DNA of 53,038 nt from Bdellovibrionales bacterium (GTDB lineage: Bacteria > Bdellovibrionota > Bdellovibrionia > Bdellovibrionales > JAGQZY01): contig JAGQZY010000008.1 of assembly GCA_020435205.1 (NCBI GenBank), forward strand, positions 1-53,038, given 5' to 3'. Of this stretch, positions 17,977-26,680 are shown piece after piece. A model generated the notes under the pieces. That model saw only the letters and a list, made by a program, of their open reading frames with translations, was not told the DNA's origin and did not search any database. Numbering within the stretch: position 1 is the first letter of the stretch; each line of letters begins with the position of its first letter. Position numbers and translations under genes: made by a program.

Positions 17977-18255
17977 AATTCACCTCACGTAGGTTTAGTT
18001 ATCCGTTCCCTCTCTTCAATATTCATGGAATGTGCCAAATTGGTACAATAAAAGTTCGGTTATTATAGGTGCTTAGGCTAAGGCTCCCGCTCCTTTTTGC
18101 TCAAATTGCGTAAGTTGTCACTGACACTGTCTAAAAAGGAGACGTTTAAAAAGAACCTGGCAGCTTATCTCAATTGGGAACAGTTCGGATCCATTCGATT
18201 TCATTCGTCTATGGCTGTGTTAAAATGGAAAGTGGTATTGGGCAGGGGAGTTATT

Positions 18256-19011
18256 ATGAAAAATGCCTTTCTTTTTTTCATCGCAATGGGTGCAGCCATT
18301 GTCTTTATATTTCAAAGCTGCAGTGACAAGGCGAGCTTCTCTGCAGCCCCTTCTCGCCAGGAGCTGGCTTTTGATCACAATGGTGTTGGCGACTATGGGA
18401 CTGGCGGCGGTGGCTATAGCTGTGTTCAAGGACAAAGATTAGCTATATATATAGATCCCGAAAAATCAGGTCAGGTGGTGGAAAGCAACTATCTGGGCTC
18501 TGTGGTTTCTTACTCAGGCCAGGATGATGCGAAAGCCAACTACAATTATTATAGTGACTCGGCCCATCCGATTGTTGGACCAACTCCCTTGGGTTTTGAG
18601 TCCAATGTTTTCTTTTATGAGGACATGAGCGGTTTAAATCTCAATCTTTTTGCAAATATTGATGCGGGAGGATCAACTGACAATATTTGGGATGTGGATA
18701 TTAAGGTTGAAGGCAATGACTTGGACGATCGAGTTTTGTTGAGTGACGACAATTCTGAGCTGAAAGAAGTTTCGCCAAGTTACTATCAAGGACGTTTTCA
18801 CTACTGGAGCAATACGGATGGTGGTGTCATTGGCCCTATGAAAAAAGATGTAGGCATCAAAGTCCTTTTCCAATTCCAGGAGACAGGGGATATTCATTCT
18901 GCTCGCTTTTATTCCGCCAATGGGTTTAGCTTTAAACTTGAAAGTTCAAGCCTTAATATATCATCATTCATTATTGTTAATGAAGGGTATGAGGAGTGCA
19001 CTGCTAAATAG
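18256..19011 (+). CDS. Putative lipoprotein, unknown function
   Basis: 251 residues. Start at ATG 18256 with GGGGAG just before it; a longer frame from 18097 exists but its first 53 residues do not look like an export signal. The N-terminus MKNAFLFFIAMGAAIVFIFQSC is a lipoprotein signal with Cys at about residue 22. After a short linker there is a Gly-rich stretch (GDYGTGGGGYSC) and an acidic domain of mixed beta character. Two further Cys (near residue 55 and 247) could form a disulfide. No family recognised. It stands alone between a divergent lipoprotein gene and the convergent lgt, only 3 bases from the lgt stop. Confidence 0.75.
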   Translation: MKNAFLFFIAMGAAIVFIFQSCSDKASFSAAPSRQELAFDHNGVGDYGTGGGGYSCVQGQRLAIYIDPEKSGQVVESNYLGSVVSYSGQDDAKANYNYYSDSAHPIVGPTPLGFESNVFFYEDMSGLNLNLFANIDAGGSTDNIWDVDIKVEGNDLDDRVLLSDDNSELKEVSPSYYQGRFHYWSNTDGGVIGPMKKDVGIKVLFQFQETGDIHSARFYSANGFSFKLESSSLNISSFIIVNEGYEECTAK

Positions 19012-19014
19012 CTT

Positions 19015-19812
19015 TTAGTGGGGTTCGCGCAGACGGGCTCTGAGGGTCATCCCTGCGAGTCCTATGAAAATTAAGCTAATCATTGTGGATACGGAAAGGC
19101 CCATGAGCATCGGGCCCCTCGGGTCATCACGAAAGATTTCCATCAAAATTCGACCAAGAGCATGAAGCATCACCCAGCTCAAAAAAACCACGCCGAGTTT
19201 GGCTTTCTTTTTTTCCAACCATAGCAAAAAAAACAGAGTACAGGCTTCCATGAGTGAAGCGTAAATTTGAGTAGGGTGGCGAAGAGCGGTGGTGATGGCA
19301 TGACTGTGGACATCCACCTCTTTGAGAGGAATGGCCCAGGGAAGAGTGCACACCTTTCCATAGCAACAGCCTTCTAAGAAACAGGCGATGCGTCCGAGAG
19401 CGTAACCAAGAGCCAGCACGGGGGCTGCAGTATCATGCCATAGCCAAAAAGTGAGCTTCAATCGGCGGGCATACAAAAATGCGCACAGGTAGCCAAGGAT
19501 AGCGCCGCCGTAAAAAACAAAACCACCTTGCCAAAAATAAAAAACTTCGACGGGATTTTGCCAATAGTAGGAGGGGTATTCCCACAACACATGGGCAAGG
19601 CGAGCGCCAACGAAACCTGTGATAAGGACAATCATGGATATGTCCATGGCATTGCGCTGGGAGAGGTTGCGCACCTCGCAGCGTTTGTAAAACCAATAAA
19701 CGCATAAGCAGCAAGTGAGGCTAATAATGAGGTGGTAGGTGGGAATCTGCAGCCCAAAGAGGGAAATTTGAGGTAAGGGGCCCAAGGTGTATGAGGTGGG
19801 GAGCCCTTCCAT
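19015..19812 (-). CDS. lgt: Prolipoprotein diacylglyceryl transferase Lgt
   Basis: 265 residues, typical for Lgt, with about seven membrane segments. Conserved stretches: GARLAHVLWEYP, WQGGFVFYGGAILGYL, and ALGRIACFLEGCCYG, matching the R-x-G-N-F/E-x-x-G region. Lgt adds diacylglycerol to the lipobox Cys of prolipoproteins in the inner membrane. The ATG at 19812 overlaps the lspA stop by one base; an earlier in-frame start at 19836 is possible. It forms an operon ileS-lspA-lgt, so two successive lipoprotein-maturation enzymes are made together. Confidence 0.95.
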   Translation of the reverse strand: MEGLPTSYTLGPLPQISLFGLQIPTYHLIISLTCCLCVYWFYKRCEVRNLSQRNAMDISMIVLITGFVGARLAHVLWEYPSYYWQNPVEVFYFWQGGFVFYGGAILGYLCAFLYARRLKLTFWLWHDTAAPVLALGYALGRIACFLEGCCYGKVCTLPWAIPLKEVDVHSHAITTALRHPTQIYASLMEACTLFFLLWLEKKKAKLGVVFLSWVMLHALGRILMEIFRDDPRGPMLMGLSVSTMISLIFIGLAGMTLRARLREPH

Positions 19813-20318
19813 TAGGCGACTTTTTTCTCCAACCATTCTTGCTTCATCAACAAAATCTCAAGAATGATTAGAACAGATACACCACAGACAATGGATATAT
19901 CTGCGACATTAAACGCGGGATACACCCACTTATCGTGGTAATGAAAATCTAAGAAGTCCACGACGTAACCAAAGCGAATGCGATCAATGTAGTTGCCGAG
20001 GGCTCCAGCAAAAATAGCACACAAGGAGATCTTGCGAATTTTTTCGGATTCATGGGTGGACTTCAACATAAAAAAGATCACAGTCATCGCTGCCGGTGGC
20101 ATGAGCAAAAAGAAGCCGTCCCGGATACTGGAGTCCATAGTGCGAAAAATCCCAAAGGCAGCCCCTGGGTTCCGCACATAAGTGATATTGAAAATATTAG
20201 AGATAACATCCACGCTTTCACCGTATTGAAACCCAGACACAATGAGATGTTTGGTCAGCTGATCAATGATAACAATCACAAGAGTGGATACTGCTAACAA
20301 GACATATTTATTTTTCAT
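19812..20318 (-). CDS. lspA: Lipoprotein signal peptidase LspA (signal peptidase II)
   Basis: 168 residues with four membrane helices. Catalytic aspartate motifs are present: GNYIDRIRFGYVVDF and AFNVADISI, where the two Asp of NYID and NVAD form the aspartyl protease site. It cuts the signal peptide just before the lipid-modified Cys, after Lgt. The gene overlaps ileS by four bases (ATGA) and lgt by one. The ileS-lspA order is widespread in bacteria. Confidence 0.97.
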   Translation of the reverse strand: MKNKYVLLAVSTLVIVIIDQLTKHLIVSGFQYGESVDVISNIFNITYVRNPGAAFGIFRTMDSSIRDGFFLLMPPAAMTVIFFMLKSTHESEKIRKISLCAIFAGALGNYIDRIRFGYVVDFLDFHYHDKWVYPAFNVADISIVCGVSVLIILEILLMKQEWLEKKVA

Positions 20319-23068
20319 TTCAGAGCCTCAACGCACTTATTACAAATTTCGCCGTATTCTCCTAAGGTCACGAGGTTGTCGTAATTCCAACAACGCGGGC
20401 ATTTGTCGCCTTTGGCTGGAGTGACGGAAACCTTCAGTGAATGACCCAGGGTACAACTTAATTGTGACACAATAAAAAATTCGCGCAAGTGTTGAGAGTA
20501 CTTGTTCAGCAATTGAAGTGGCCTCTCTGGTGCTTCAATTTCGACGCTGGCTTCCAAACTCGAGCCAATGGTCTTGTTTCTGCGGGCTTCCTCGAGCTGT
20601 TTGCTCACTTCATCACGAATAGAGAAAAGGTCCTCAAACTCCAGTCCCAAGGGGGCATTAAACCACTCTGTATTGGCGTTGGGATAACTTTCCATAAAGA
20701 TGCTGTCTTGGGTTTTGCCTGGGAAGTACTGATAGGCCTCTTCACTTAAAAAAGAGGTGAGTGGCGCCATCATAGGAATGAGGTCGCGAGTGATCAAGTA
20801 AATGACCGTCTGACAAGAGCGGCGCTCATGGCCATCGGTGCGCCAAGTATAAAGCCGGTCTTTAATGAGATCCAAGTAGTGGGCCGATAGATCCACGGTG
20901 AAAAAATGATTGAGATACTGATACACGCGATAAAACTCAAAGCGGTCGTAGGCCTGTCGACAATTTTGTGAAAACTCAAAAAAGCGATGTAAAATCCAGC
21001 GATCCAAAGGCAGCATTCTTTCCACATCAACCTTGTCTTTTTCAAAATCAAAATCACCAATATTGCCGAGTAAAAAGCGCATGGTGTTGCGCAAGCGGCG
21101 ATAGGTTTCCGTAACGCGCTGGAAGCCCTCCTGGCTAAAGTTCATGTCCTGGCCATAGTCTTGAGAGGCCGCCCACAATCTTAGCAGCTCGGCACCCGAC
21201 TTCTTGATCAGATCAAATGGGTCCGTCGAATTGCCTAAAGACTTACTCATCTTTCGACCCTTTTCATCATTGACAAAGTTGTGGGTCAGCAAGGCTTTAA
21301 AGGGGGAGACTCCGTTGGAGGCCACAGAGGTGATCAGGCTGGTCTGAAACCAACCTCGGTGCTGGTCGCTTCCTTCAAGATAGAGGTCAGCAGGAAAAGT
21401 GAGACCCTCGCGTTTTCGTTGTACGGCCGCATGGCAGATCCCACTATCAAACCAAACATCAAGAATATCTTTACCTTTGCGAAACTCTTCGTGGCCACAT
21501 TCTTCACAGGATTTTCCAGAAACCCATTCTTCAATGGGGGTGTCGTAGTACTCTTCAATACCTAGTCCTTTTTCCATTGCCACAGCAATTTTTTCTATGA
21601 TCTCAGAGTCTAAAAGAGGGTGATCACACTTTTTACAATATAGAACAGGAAGAGGAACACCCCAATTGCGCTGCCTTGAAATGCACCAGTCGGGACGGTT
21701 TTCAATCATTGCCGTTAAGCGTTTGGCACCCCATTCGGGGACAAATTGAATGTTCTTTAGTTCACTTAAGGCTTTCTTGCGAATATTAAAGTCTGGATCG
21801 TCCATGCGAATGAACCATTGGGAGGTGGCGCGAAAGATGAGTGGAGATTTGCTGCGCCAACAGTGGGCATAGGAATGGCGAATATTTTTGCGAGCAAGCA
21901 AGTGGCCACTGGCTTGTAAATCGGCAATAATTTTTTCGTTGGCTTCAAAAACATTTTGTCCTTCATATTGGGGCACTTCCTTGGTGAAAGTCCCATCGGG
22001 CGCCACCGGACTTGTTACGGGGAGGTCGTACTTTAAACCGACGATGTAATCCTCTTGCCCATGCCCAGGAGCTGTATGCACAAGGCCTGTTCCAGCTTCT
22101 AAAGTCACGTGATCACCGAGCACAAATAAAGAGTCGCGGTCCATAAAAGGATGCCGAGCTTTTTGTCCTTCAAACTCGGAACCTTTAAAAAACTTTTGTG
22201 GGGTATTTAATGATTTTTCGGTGGCTTGTTCGAAGGCCTCTTGAATCTCTTTTGCCAAAAGCAAATACTCGCCTTCACATTCAAAAAAACCATATTCAAA
22301 ATCAGCATTGAGGGCGATCCCGTGGTTGGCAGGCAAAGTCCAGGGCGTGGTTGTCCAAATAACAGCGAACACAGGTTTATCAAAATTGCCAAACTGGCTT
22401 GGCACTTGAAAAGGGAATTTTACGTAAATGGATGGCGATGTGTGATCTTGGTATTCGATCTCAGCTTCAGCCAGGGCTGTTTGCAAGGGAATGCACCAAT
22501 ACACGGGTTTTTGCGCACGAAATAAAATTCCATTTTTTAAAATTCGGCCGAACTCCCTCACTTCTTCGGCTTCGTAGTCAGGATTTAAGGTTAAGTATGG
22601 ATTTTCCCAATCGCCAAGCACACCCAGTCGAATAAATTCCGACTTTTGAGTCTCGACCCATTTTGTCGCTTCTTCACGACACATGAGACGAATTTCTTTG
22701 TCGGTTTTCTCACGGATTTTACCGCCTAACTTTTTAGTAATATTGTGTTCAATGGGAAGACCGTGACAATCCCAACCTGGGATATAGGGAGCTTGATAAC
22801 CCGCCATATTTTTATATTTGATAACAAAATCTTTCAGGCATTTATTCAGCGTGTGTCCTAAATGAAGGTGTCCATTGGCGTAAGGTGGACCATCGGGCAT
22901 GGTGAAGGAGCCTTGGCTCGTGTGTTCTTCTACCATTTTTTTATAAATGTTCTGGGACGTCCATTTTTTAATAAACTCGGGTTCCCGTTGCGCAAGATTC
23001 GCTTTCATAGGGAAAGGGGTTTGAGGTAGGTTTATAGAATCCTTAATTGCTTGTTGACTGTCGGCCAC
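20315..23068 (-). CDS. ileS: Isoleucyl-tRNA synthetase
   Basis: 917 residues, typical of bacterial IleRS. HIGH motif is HLGH at 69-72 (in PPYANGHLHLGH), the KMSKS loop is present near residue 605 (GRKMSKSLGN), the editing domain (CP1) lies between, and the C-terminal zinc finger has CPRC and CNKC. It charges tRNA-Ile. The start is GTG at 23068 with GGGAG five bases upstream. No T-box leader was seen in the 99-base gap upstream. The downstream end overlaps lspA. Confidence 0.98.
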   Translation of the reverse strand: MADSQQAIKDSINLPQTPFPMKANLAQREPEFIKKWTSQNIYKKMVEEHTSQGSFTMPDGPPYANGHLHLGHTLNKCLKDFVIKYKNMAGYQAPYIPGWDCHGLPIEHNITKKLGGKIREKTDKEIRLMCREEATKWVETQKSEFIRLGVLGDWENPYLTLNPDYEAEEVREFGRILKNGILFRAQKPVYWCIPLQTALAEAEIEYQDHTSPSIYVKFPFQVPSQFGNFDKPVFAVIWTTTPWTLPANHGIALNADFEYGFFECEGEYLLLAKEIQEAFEQATEKSLNTPQKFFKGSEFEGQKARHPFMDRDSLFVLGDHVTLEAGTGLVHTAPGHGQEDYIVGLKYDLPVTSPVAPDGTFTKEVPQYEGQNVFEANEKIIADLQASGHLLARKNIRHSYAHCWRSKSPLIFRATSQWFIRMDDPDFNIRKKALSELKNIQFVPEWGAKRLTAMIENRPDWCISRQRNWGVPLPVLYCKKCDHPLLDSEIIEKIAVAMEKGLGIEEYYDTPIEEWVSGKSCEECGHEEFRKGKDILDVWFDSGICHAAVQRKREGLTFPADLYLEGSDQHRGWFQTSLITSVASNGVSPFKALLTHNFVNDEKGRKMSKSLGNSTDPFDLIKKSGAELLRLWAASQDYGQDMNFSQEGFQRVTETYRRLRNTMRFLLGNIGDFDFEKDKVDVERMLPLDRWILHRFFEFSQNCRQAYDRFEFYRVYQYLNHFFTVDLSAHYLDLIKDRLYTWRTDGHERRSCQTVIYLITRDLIPMMAPLTSFLSEEAYQYFPGKTQDSIFMESYPNANTEWFNAPLGLEFEDLFSIRDEVSKQLEEARRNKTIGSSLEASVEIEAPERPLQLLNKYSQHLREFFIVSQLSCTLGHSLKVSVTPAKGDKCPRCWNYDNLVTLGEYGEICNKCVEALK

Positions 23069-23167
23069 AGAAACTCCCGGCTTTTCTATATAATGTAAAG
23101 AATTTGTCTACCATGGCCAGCTGGAGACAACTAGTCATAAATGCGTTGCACAAGTCCCATGGAAAAT

Positions 23168-23674
23168 CTACAGGCGGCTGATTTTTTCAAATCCTAAGGC
23201 GATCAGAAGGCGAATGGCCTCTTGATCAGAGCTAAGGTTGAGTCGTTTTCTGACATGGTCAACACAAGATTGGCTGGTCTTATCTAGGCTTCCTAAGGTT
23301 GAGGCTCGGCTGGGCGGCGGCGGTGCTTGGCTCACTTCTGTTTTTTGCGGGTGAAAGCTTGAAGCTGAGCGAGCGGGTGCTGTCGGCGCGGCCTCAGCGG
23401 GTAGCGGCGGCATGGGGGCACTCGATGCTGAGGCGGGTGAGCTTCCTGAAAATTCGTCGAGGCTGGTCGCTAAATTTTTTAAATTATCCACAAAAACTTT
23501 GGAGCTGACGGGGGCATCGTTATCCTGAAGCCGCATGGCTTGACGATAGAGGCTGACCAGTCTCTCCGGTGTATGAACGGTGGCGCGCATGTCCTCGGGT
23601 TGATTTTGCAACCATTGGAAGGCTTTCTGAAGAGTCTCTTTGGTAAAGGCCTCAGGTGGTAAATCGCTTTGCAT
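23168..23674 (-). CDS. Hypothetical protein with Pro/Ala-rich linker
   Basis: 168 residues with three parts: an N-terminal helical segment (about 1-65, TKETLQKAFQWLQ, LVSLYRQAM), a Ser/Ala/Pro-rich low-complexity linker (about 75-130), and a C-terminal helix-rich tail (CVDHVRKRLNLSSDQEAIRLLIALGFEKI) that resembles a short helical or ribbon-helix-helix-like domain. No signal peptide or membrane helix. It lies 99 bases upstream of ileS on the same strand and may share its transcript. I do not recognise the family; no clear ribosome site precedes the ATG, so the start is uncertain. Confidence 0.6.
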   Translation of the reverse strand: MQSDLPPEAFTKETLQKAFQWLQNQPEDMRATVHTPERLVSLYRQAMRLQDNDAPVSSKVFVDNLKNLATSLDEFSGSSPASASSAPMPPLPAEAAPTAPARSASSFHPQKTEVSQAPPPPSRASTLGSLDKTSQSCVDHVRKRLNLSSDQEAIRLLIALGFEKISRL

Positions 23675-23799
23675 AGGAAATAGATACTAGCCATCCTGGT
23701 TTTTCCAAGCAACAGCAAATTGGGTGTCCGCAGAGGTTTGGAAGAATTTTCCTCGAGATGATGCGATGTTTTGCACTGAGCTTTTTCTTGACAGTTTTT

Positions 23800-26067
23800 C
23801 TAGTTGGGCTCGCGCATGAGCAGTTCGGTGCGAATGGCCTTTTCTGGTGGAACCCCCCATTGGCTAAAGTCTTCGGGCTGCAAAATCTTTTTTTCTAGGT
23901 CTTCGGCAAAAGGGAAGTCGCGGTTGGTGGAGGCTTTACTCACTCTCTTCATATAATCCGCCCATATGGGCAAGGCGCCAGAGGCACCGGTGAGCTTATG
24001 GGAGCTGCCATCATCATAGCCAGTCCAGACCACCGCCACATGAAAAGGGGTGAAACCAGCAAACCATGCGTCTTTCGTATCTGACGTCGTCCCTGTTTTT
24101 CCAGCGGCCACGTGGGTCATTCCGAGTTTGGCGGCCCATTGACCAGTCCCAGAGATGAGAGTTTGCTTCATCATGGCTACCAAAACTGAAAACTGTTCGG
24201 GATCTCCCGTCCATTCTGGCAAATTGGCTTCAGAGTAAACCACTTCGTCTTTGTAGTTCACCACCGAATGAATCAGTTTTAGTGGGCGTCGAACACCCAG
24301 TTGAGAAATGGTGTTGTAGACTTGCAAAACTTCAATGGGTTTGAGCTCAAAAGCTCCAAGAGCTAAAGAGGGAAAAGCTTTGAGTTTAGACTGCACTCCA
24401 AGGTGACGGGCAGTTTCAATCACTTTCTCCAACCCAACTTGGGTGGCGAGTCGTGCTGTCGGTACATTGAGGGATTCCTTAAGCGCATAAAAAAGAGGAA
24501 CCGGTCCAGAAAAAGTTCCATCGTAGTTTTTTGGCTCCCAAACTTGCCCTTCATACTCGTAGCGGAAGGGAGAGTTGTTGAGCAAAGTCAGTGGTGTGTA
24601 AGGTTCGCCCGTTTCGGTGAGGCTTCCCAAAGCCGTCAAATAAACAATGGGTTTCATAATGGAGCCCACCTGGCGATGGGCTTCAATCGCGCGGTTATAT
24701 GGACTGGAGCGAAAGTCTCTTCCACCGACAAGAGCTGTGATCTCTCCAGTGAGAGGATTGCTACTAATCAACACCGCCTGCAAAAGTTTGTTTTCTTCTT
24801 TGAGTTTTTTGACCGCGGGATAACCCCTCTCAAAATTATCAATTCCGGCTTGCACGGCATTTTCAGCCCAAATTTGTGCCTGTGGATCCATCGAGGTATA
24901 AACTTTTAGCCCAGCTAAATCTTCAAAACCTTTTTCAACCAGGGTTTTATTAACGGCATCCACAAAATAGGGAGCTGAGGCGGAGAGATGCCGTTTCAAA
25001 TGCTTGGGAAGAGGCGATTGATTGGCACCTTCAAACTCACTTTCAGAAACCATTTGGTGCTCTTTCATTTTTTCCAAGACGCGCTCCCGCCGCTGTTTAG
25101 CGCGCTCAGGGTGGCGAACGGGGTTATAGCGACCAGGGCTGTTGACAATGGCAGCGAGCAAGGCACAGTCGGCCAGATTAAGATCTTCAAGAGGTTTTTG
25201 AAAATAGTGCTCTGCGGCCGCTTTGTAACCTCGCACTTCAAAGACCCCACTTTGCCCCAAATAAATGATGTTTAAATAGGTTTGCAAAATGTCATCTTTA
25301 GAAACGCGCAGTTCAAAAATCAGGGAAATTAAAATTTCTTTGATCTTTCGCGAGATCTTTTTTTCTGGGGTGAGAAAATAATTTTTTACCAACTGCTGGG
25401 TGATCGTGCTTCCCCCTTGCGATCCCCAACCGTGAAGGAGATTGGCTGCAACCGCCCGCAACAGGCCGCGCACACTAATGCCCCGGTGTTCAAGAAACTG
25501 GGGGTCTTCGATAGCCAACACAGCATCAAGGCAGTATCGGGGAATTTCCCCGAGCTCAGCGCTGTACTGTAGGGTTGGCTCCTTGCCTAAATATTGAGCA
25601 AAAAGTTGCGGTTCCCCTTGAGCAAAGAGACTACTGCGTAAGGGCTCACCATTAAAAACGGCAGAAATTTGATCCCATTCATTGAGTGCAACCAAATAAA
25701 GCTGATCATTGGCTATGGCATGATAGCTCACACAATTTTGTAGACCCTCTTGCAATTCAATGACTTGATTGCACTCCGAGGAATTGCCAATGGCGTAGTC
25801 CCCTTGGCTAAGGTGGCTTCCAAAGGGGCGCTGCCGGTAGTGGTTCGCCTCAAAATGGGCTTTGAAATCATTAACGGAAAAGATTTGTCCTAAGAAAAAC
25901 TTCTTAGGACTGGAATAGTACTGAGCAGGGGCAAGAAAACGCTTTTCTTCAATCTGTTTGCGAATGCTCTGATCCGTATAAATCACAATCGCAAGGCCGA
26001 TGATGAAAAGCGTCAAAATGCCATACAGAAAAGTCTTTCTCCGCGACCAAGTCATCGTGCTTGACAT
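23800..26067 (-). CDS. mrcB: Bifunctional peptidoglycan synthase, PBP1B type
   Basis: 755 residues. One N-terminal membrane helix (about 13-31); a UB2H-like region (about 44-110) as in PBP1B; glycosyltransferase GT51 with catalytic Glu in EDPQFLEHRGIS (E187) and GGSTITQQLVKNYFL; transpeptidase with SIMK (469-472), SLN (532-534) and KTGT (657-660). It polymerises and crosslinks peptidoglycan in the periplasm. ATG 26067 is preferred over GTG 26082 because GGGAG precedes it by 8 bases. UB2H in E. coli binds an outer-membrane lipoprotein activator, so a partner may exist. It is divergent to the DUF507 genes, only 30 bases away. Confidence 0.93.
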   Translation of the reverse strand: MSSTMTWSRRKTFLYGILTLFIIGLAIVIYTDQSIRKQIEEKRFLAPAQYYSSPKKFFLGQIFSVNDFKAHFEANHYRQRPFGSHLSQGDYAIGNSSECNQVIELQEGLQNCVSYHAIANDQLYLVALNEWDQISAVFNGEPLRSSLFAQGEPQLFAQYLGKEPTLQYSAELGEIPRYCLDAVLAIEDPQFLEHRGISVRGLLRAVAANLLHGWGSQGGSTITQQLVKNYFLTPEKKISRKIKEILISLIFELRVSKDDILQTYLNIIYLGQSGVFEVRGYKAAAEHYFQKPLEDLNLADCALLAAIVNSPGRYNPVRHPERAKQRRERVLEKMKEHQMVSESEFEGANQSPLPKHLKRHLSASAPYFVDAVNKTLVEKGFEDLAGLKVYTSMDPQAQIWAENAVQAGIDNFERGYPAVKKLKEENKLLQAVLISSNPLTGEITALVGGRDFRSSPYNRAIEAHRQVGSIMKPIVYLTALGSLTETGEPYTPLTLLNNSPFRYEYEGQVWEPKNYDGTFSGPVPLFYALKESLNVPTARLATQVGLEKVIETARHLGVQSKLKAFPSLALGAFELKPIEVLQVYNTISQLGVRRPLKLIHSVVNYKDEVVYSEANLPEWTGDPEQFSVLVAMMKQTLISGTGQWAAKLGMTHVAAGKTGTTSDTKDAWFAGFTPFHVAVVWTGYDDGSSHKLTGASGALPIWADYMKRVSKASTNRDFPFAEDLEKKILQPEDFSQWGVPPEKAIRTELLMREPN

Positions 26068-26097
26068 TAGGTGTACTCCCACGTTTAGTCAAAGCCT

Positions 26098-26376
26098 ATG
26101 AAATTAACTACTGCTCAGATTGATTCCCTGGTCCGAAAAATCGTTACTGATTTGGATCAAAAAAAACTTGTCAGTTTTCCTAAAGGTAAAGACATCGTTC
26201 TCAAGAAGGCCCGTGAGATCCTTGAAAAGGATTACGAAAAGGAAGCCCATCTTGATGAAGAGGTCATGCGCATGTTGGACGACATTGAGAGCCAGCAGAC
26301 GGATCAGTTTGAACGCCACAAAATGTTTAAAATGCTCAAGCAAAAAGTCGCTGATGAGAGGGGAATCATTTTATGA
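26098..26376 (+). CDS. DUF507 family protein, copy 1
   Basis: 92 residues, no signal peptide, mostly charged helices (QIDSLVRKIVTDLDQKKLV, then EEVMRMLDDIE and a Lys-rich tail). It matches the small DUF507 proteins found in several groups including Bdellovibrionota and other former Deltaproteobacteria; their function is not known. It overlaps the second copy by four bases (ATGA), so the two are probably made together and may form a heterodimer. Starts 30 bases from the divergent PBP1B start, so their promoters must overlap. Confidence 0.8.
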   Translation: MKLTTAQIDSLVRKIVTDLDQKKLVSFPKGKDIVLKKAREILEKDYEKEAHLDEEVMRMLDDIESQQTDQFERHKMFKMLKQKVADERGIIL

Positions 26377-26651
26377 TCAGTGAAGATCGTCAAAAGCTGT
26401 TTGCCCACCTTTTAGTCGATGGGTTGTGGGGTGACGAACTTATTGATTTCGATGAGGACGCTGAAGACGTGGTTCTTCGTGAAATCCGCCGAGTGATGGG
26501 TCAATGGGTGAACGAGCAGGGTGACATCGAGGAGTCTGTTCGCCAAAAGATCCAAAATTTAAAGCGCGATGTCCCTGAAGGTTCTTCCGAATATAAAATT
26601 CTTTATAAACAATACTATGCCGAAGAGATGGCCCGAAGAGGCCACAAATAA
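26373..26651 (+). CDS. DUF507 family protein, copy 2
   Basis: 92 residues, same length and architecture as the preceding gene, with an N-terminal ISEDRQKLFAHLLVDGL helix and a C-terminal charged stretch EYKILYKQYYAEEMARRG. Sequence identity with copy 1 is low, so the pair looks like an old duplication. It is cytoplasmic by appearance. It is followed after 29 bases by the outer-membrane barrel gene with its own strong ribosome site. Function unknown. Confidence 0.78.
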   Translation: MISEDRQKLFAHLLVDGLWGDELIDFDEDAEDVVLREIRRVMGQWVNEQGDIEESVRQKIQNLKRDVPEGSSEYKILYKQYYAEEMARRGHK

Positions 26652-26680
26652 ATAGATACCCACCCATGTAGGAGGTTTTG

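Noticed and set aside
18005-18080. Sigma-54-like TGGCAC before the lipoprotein gene at 17233-17976
   Set aside because: TGGCAC is present on the minus strand but no GC occurs 10 bases after the GG.
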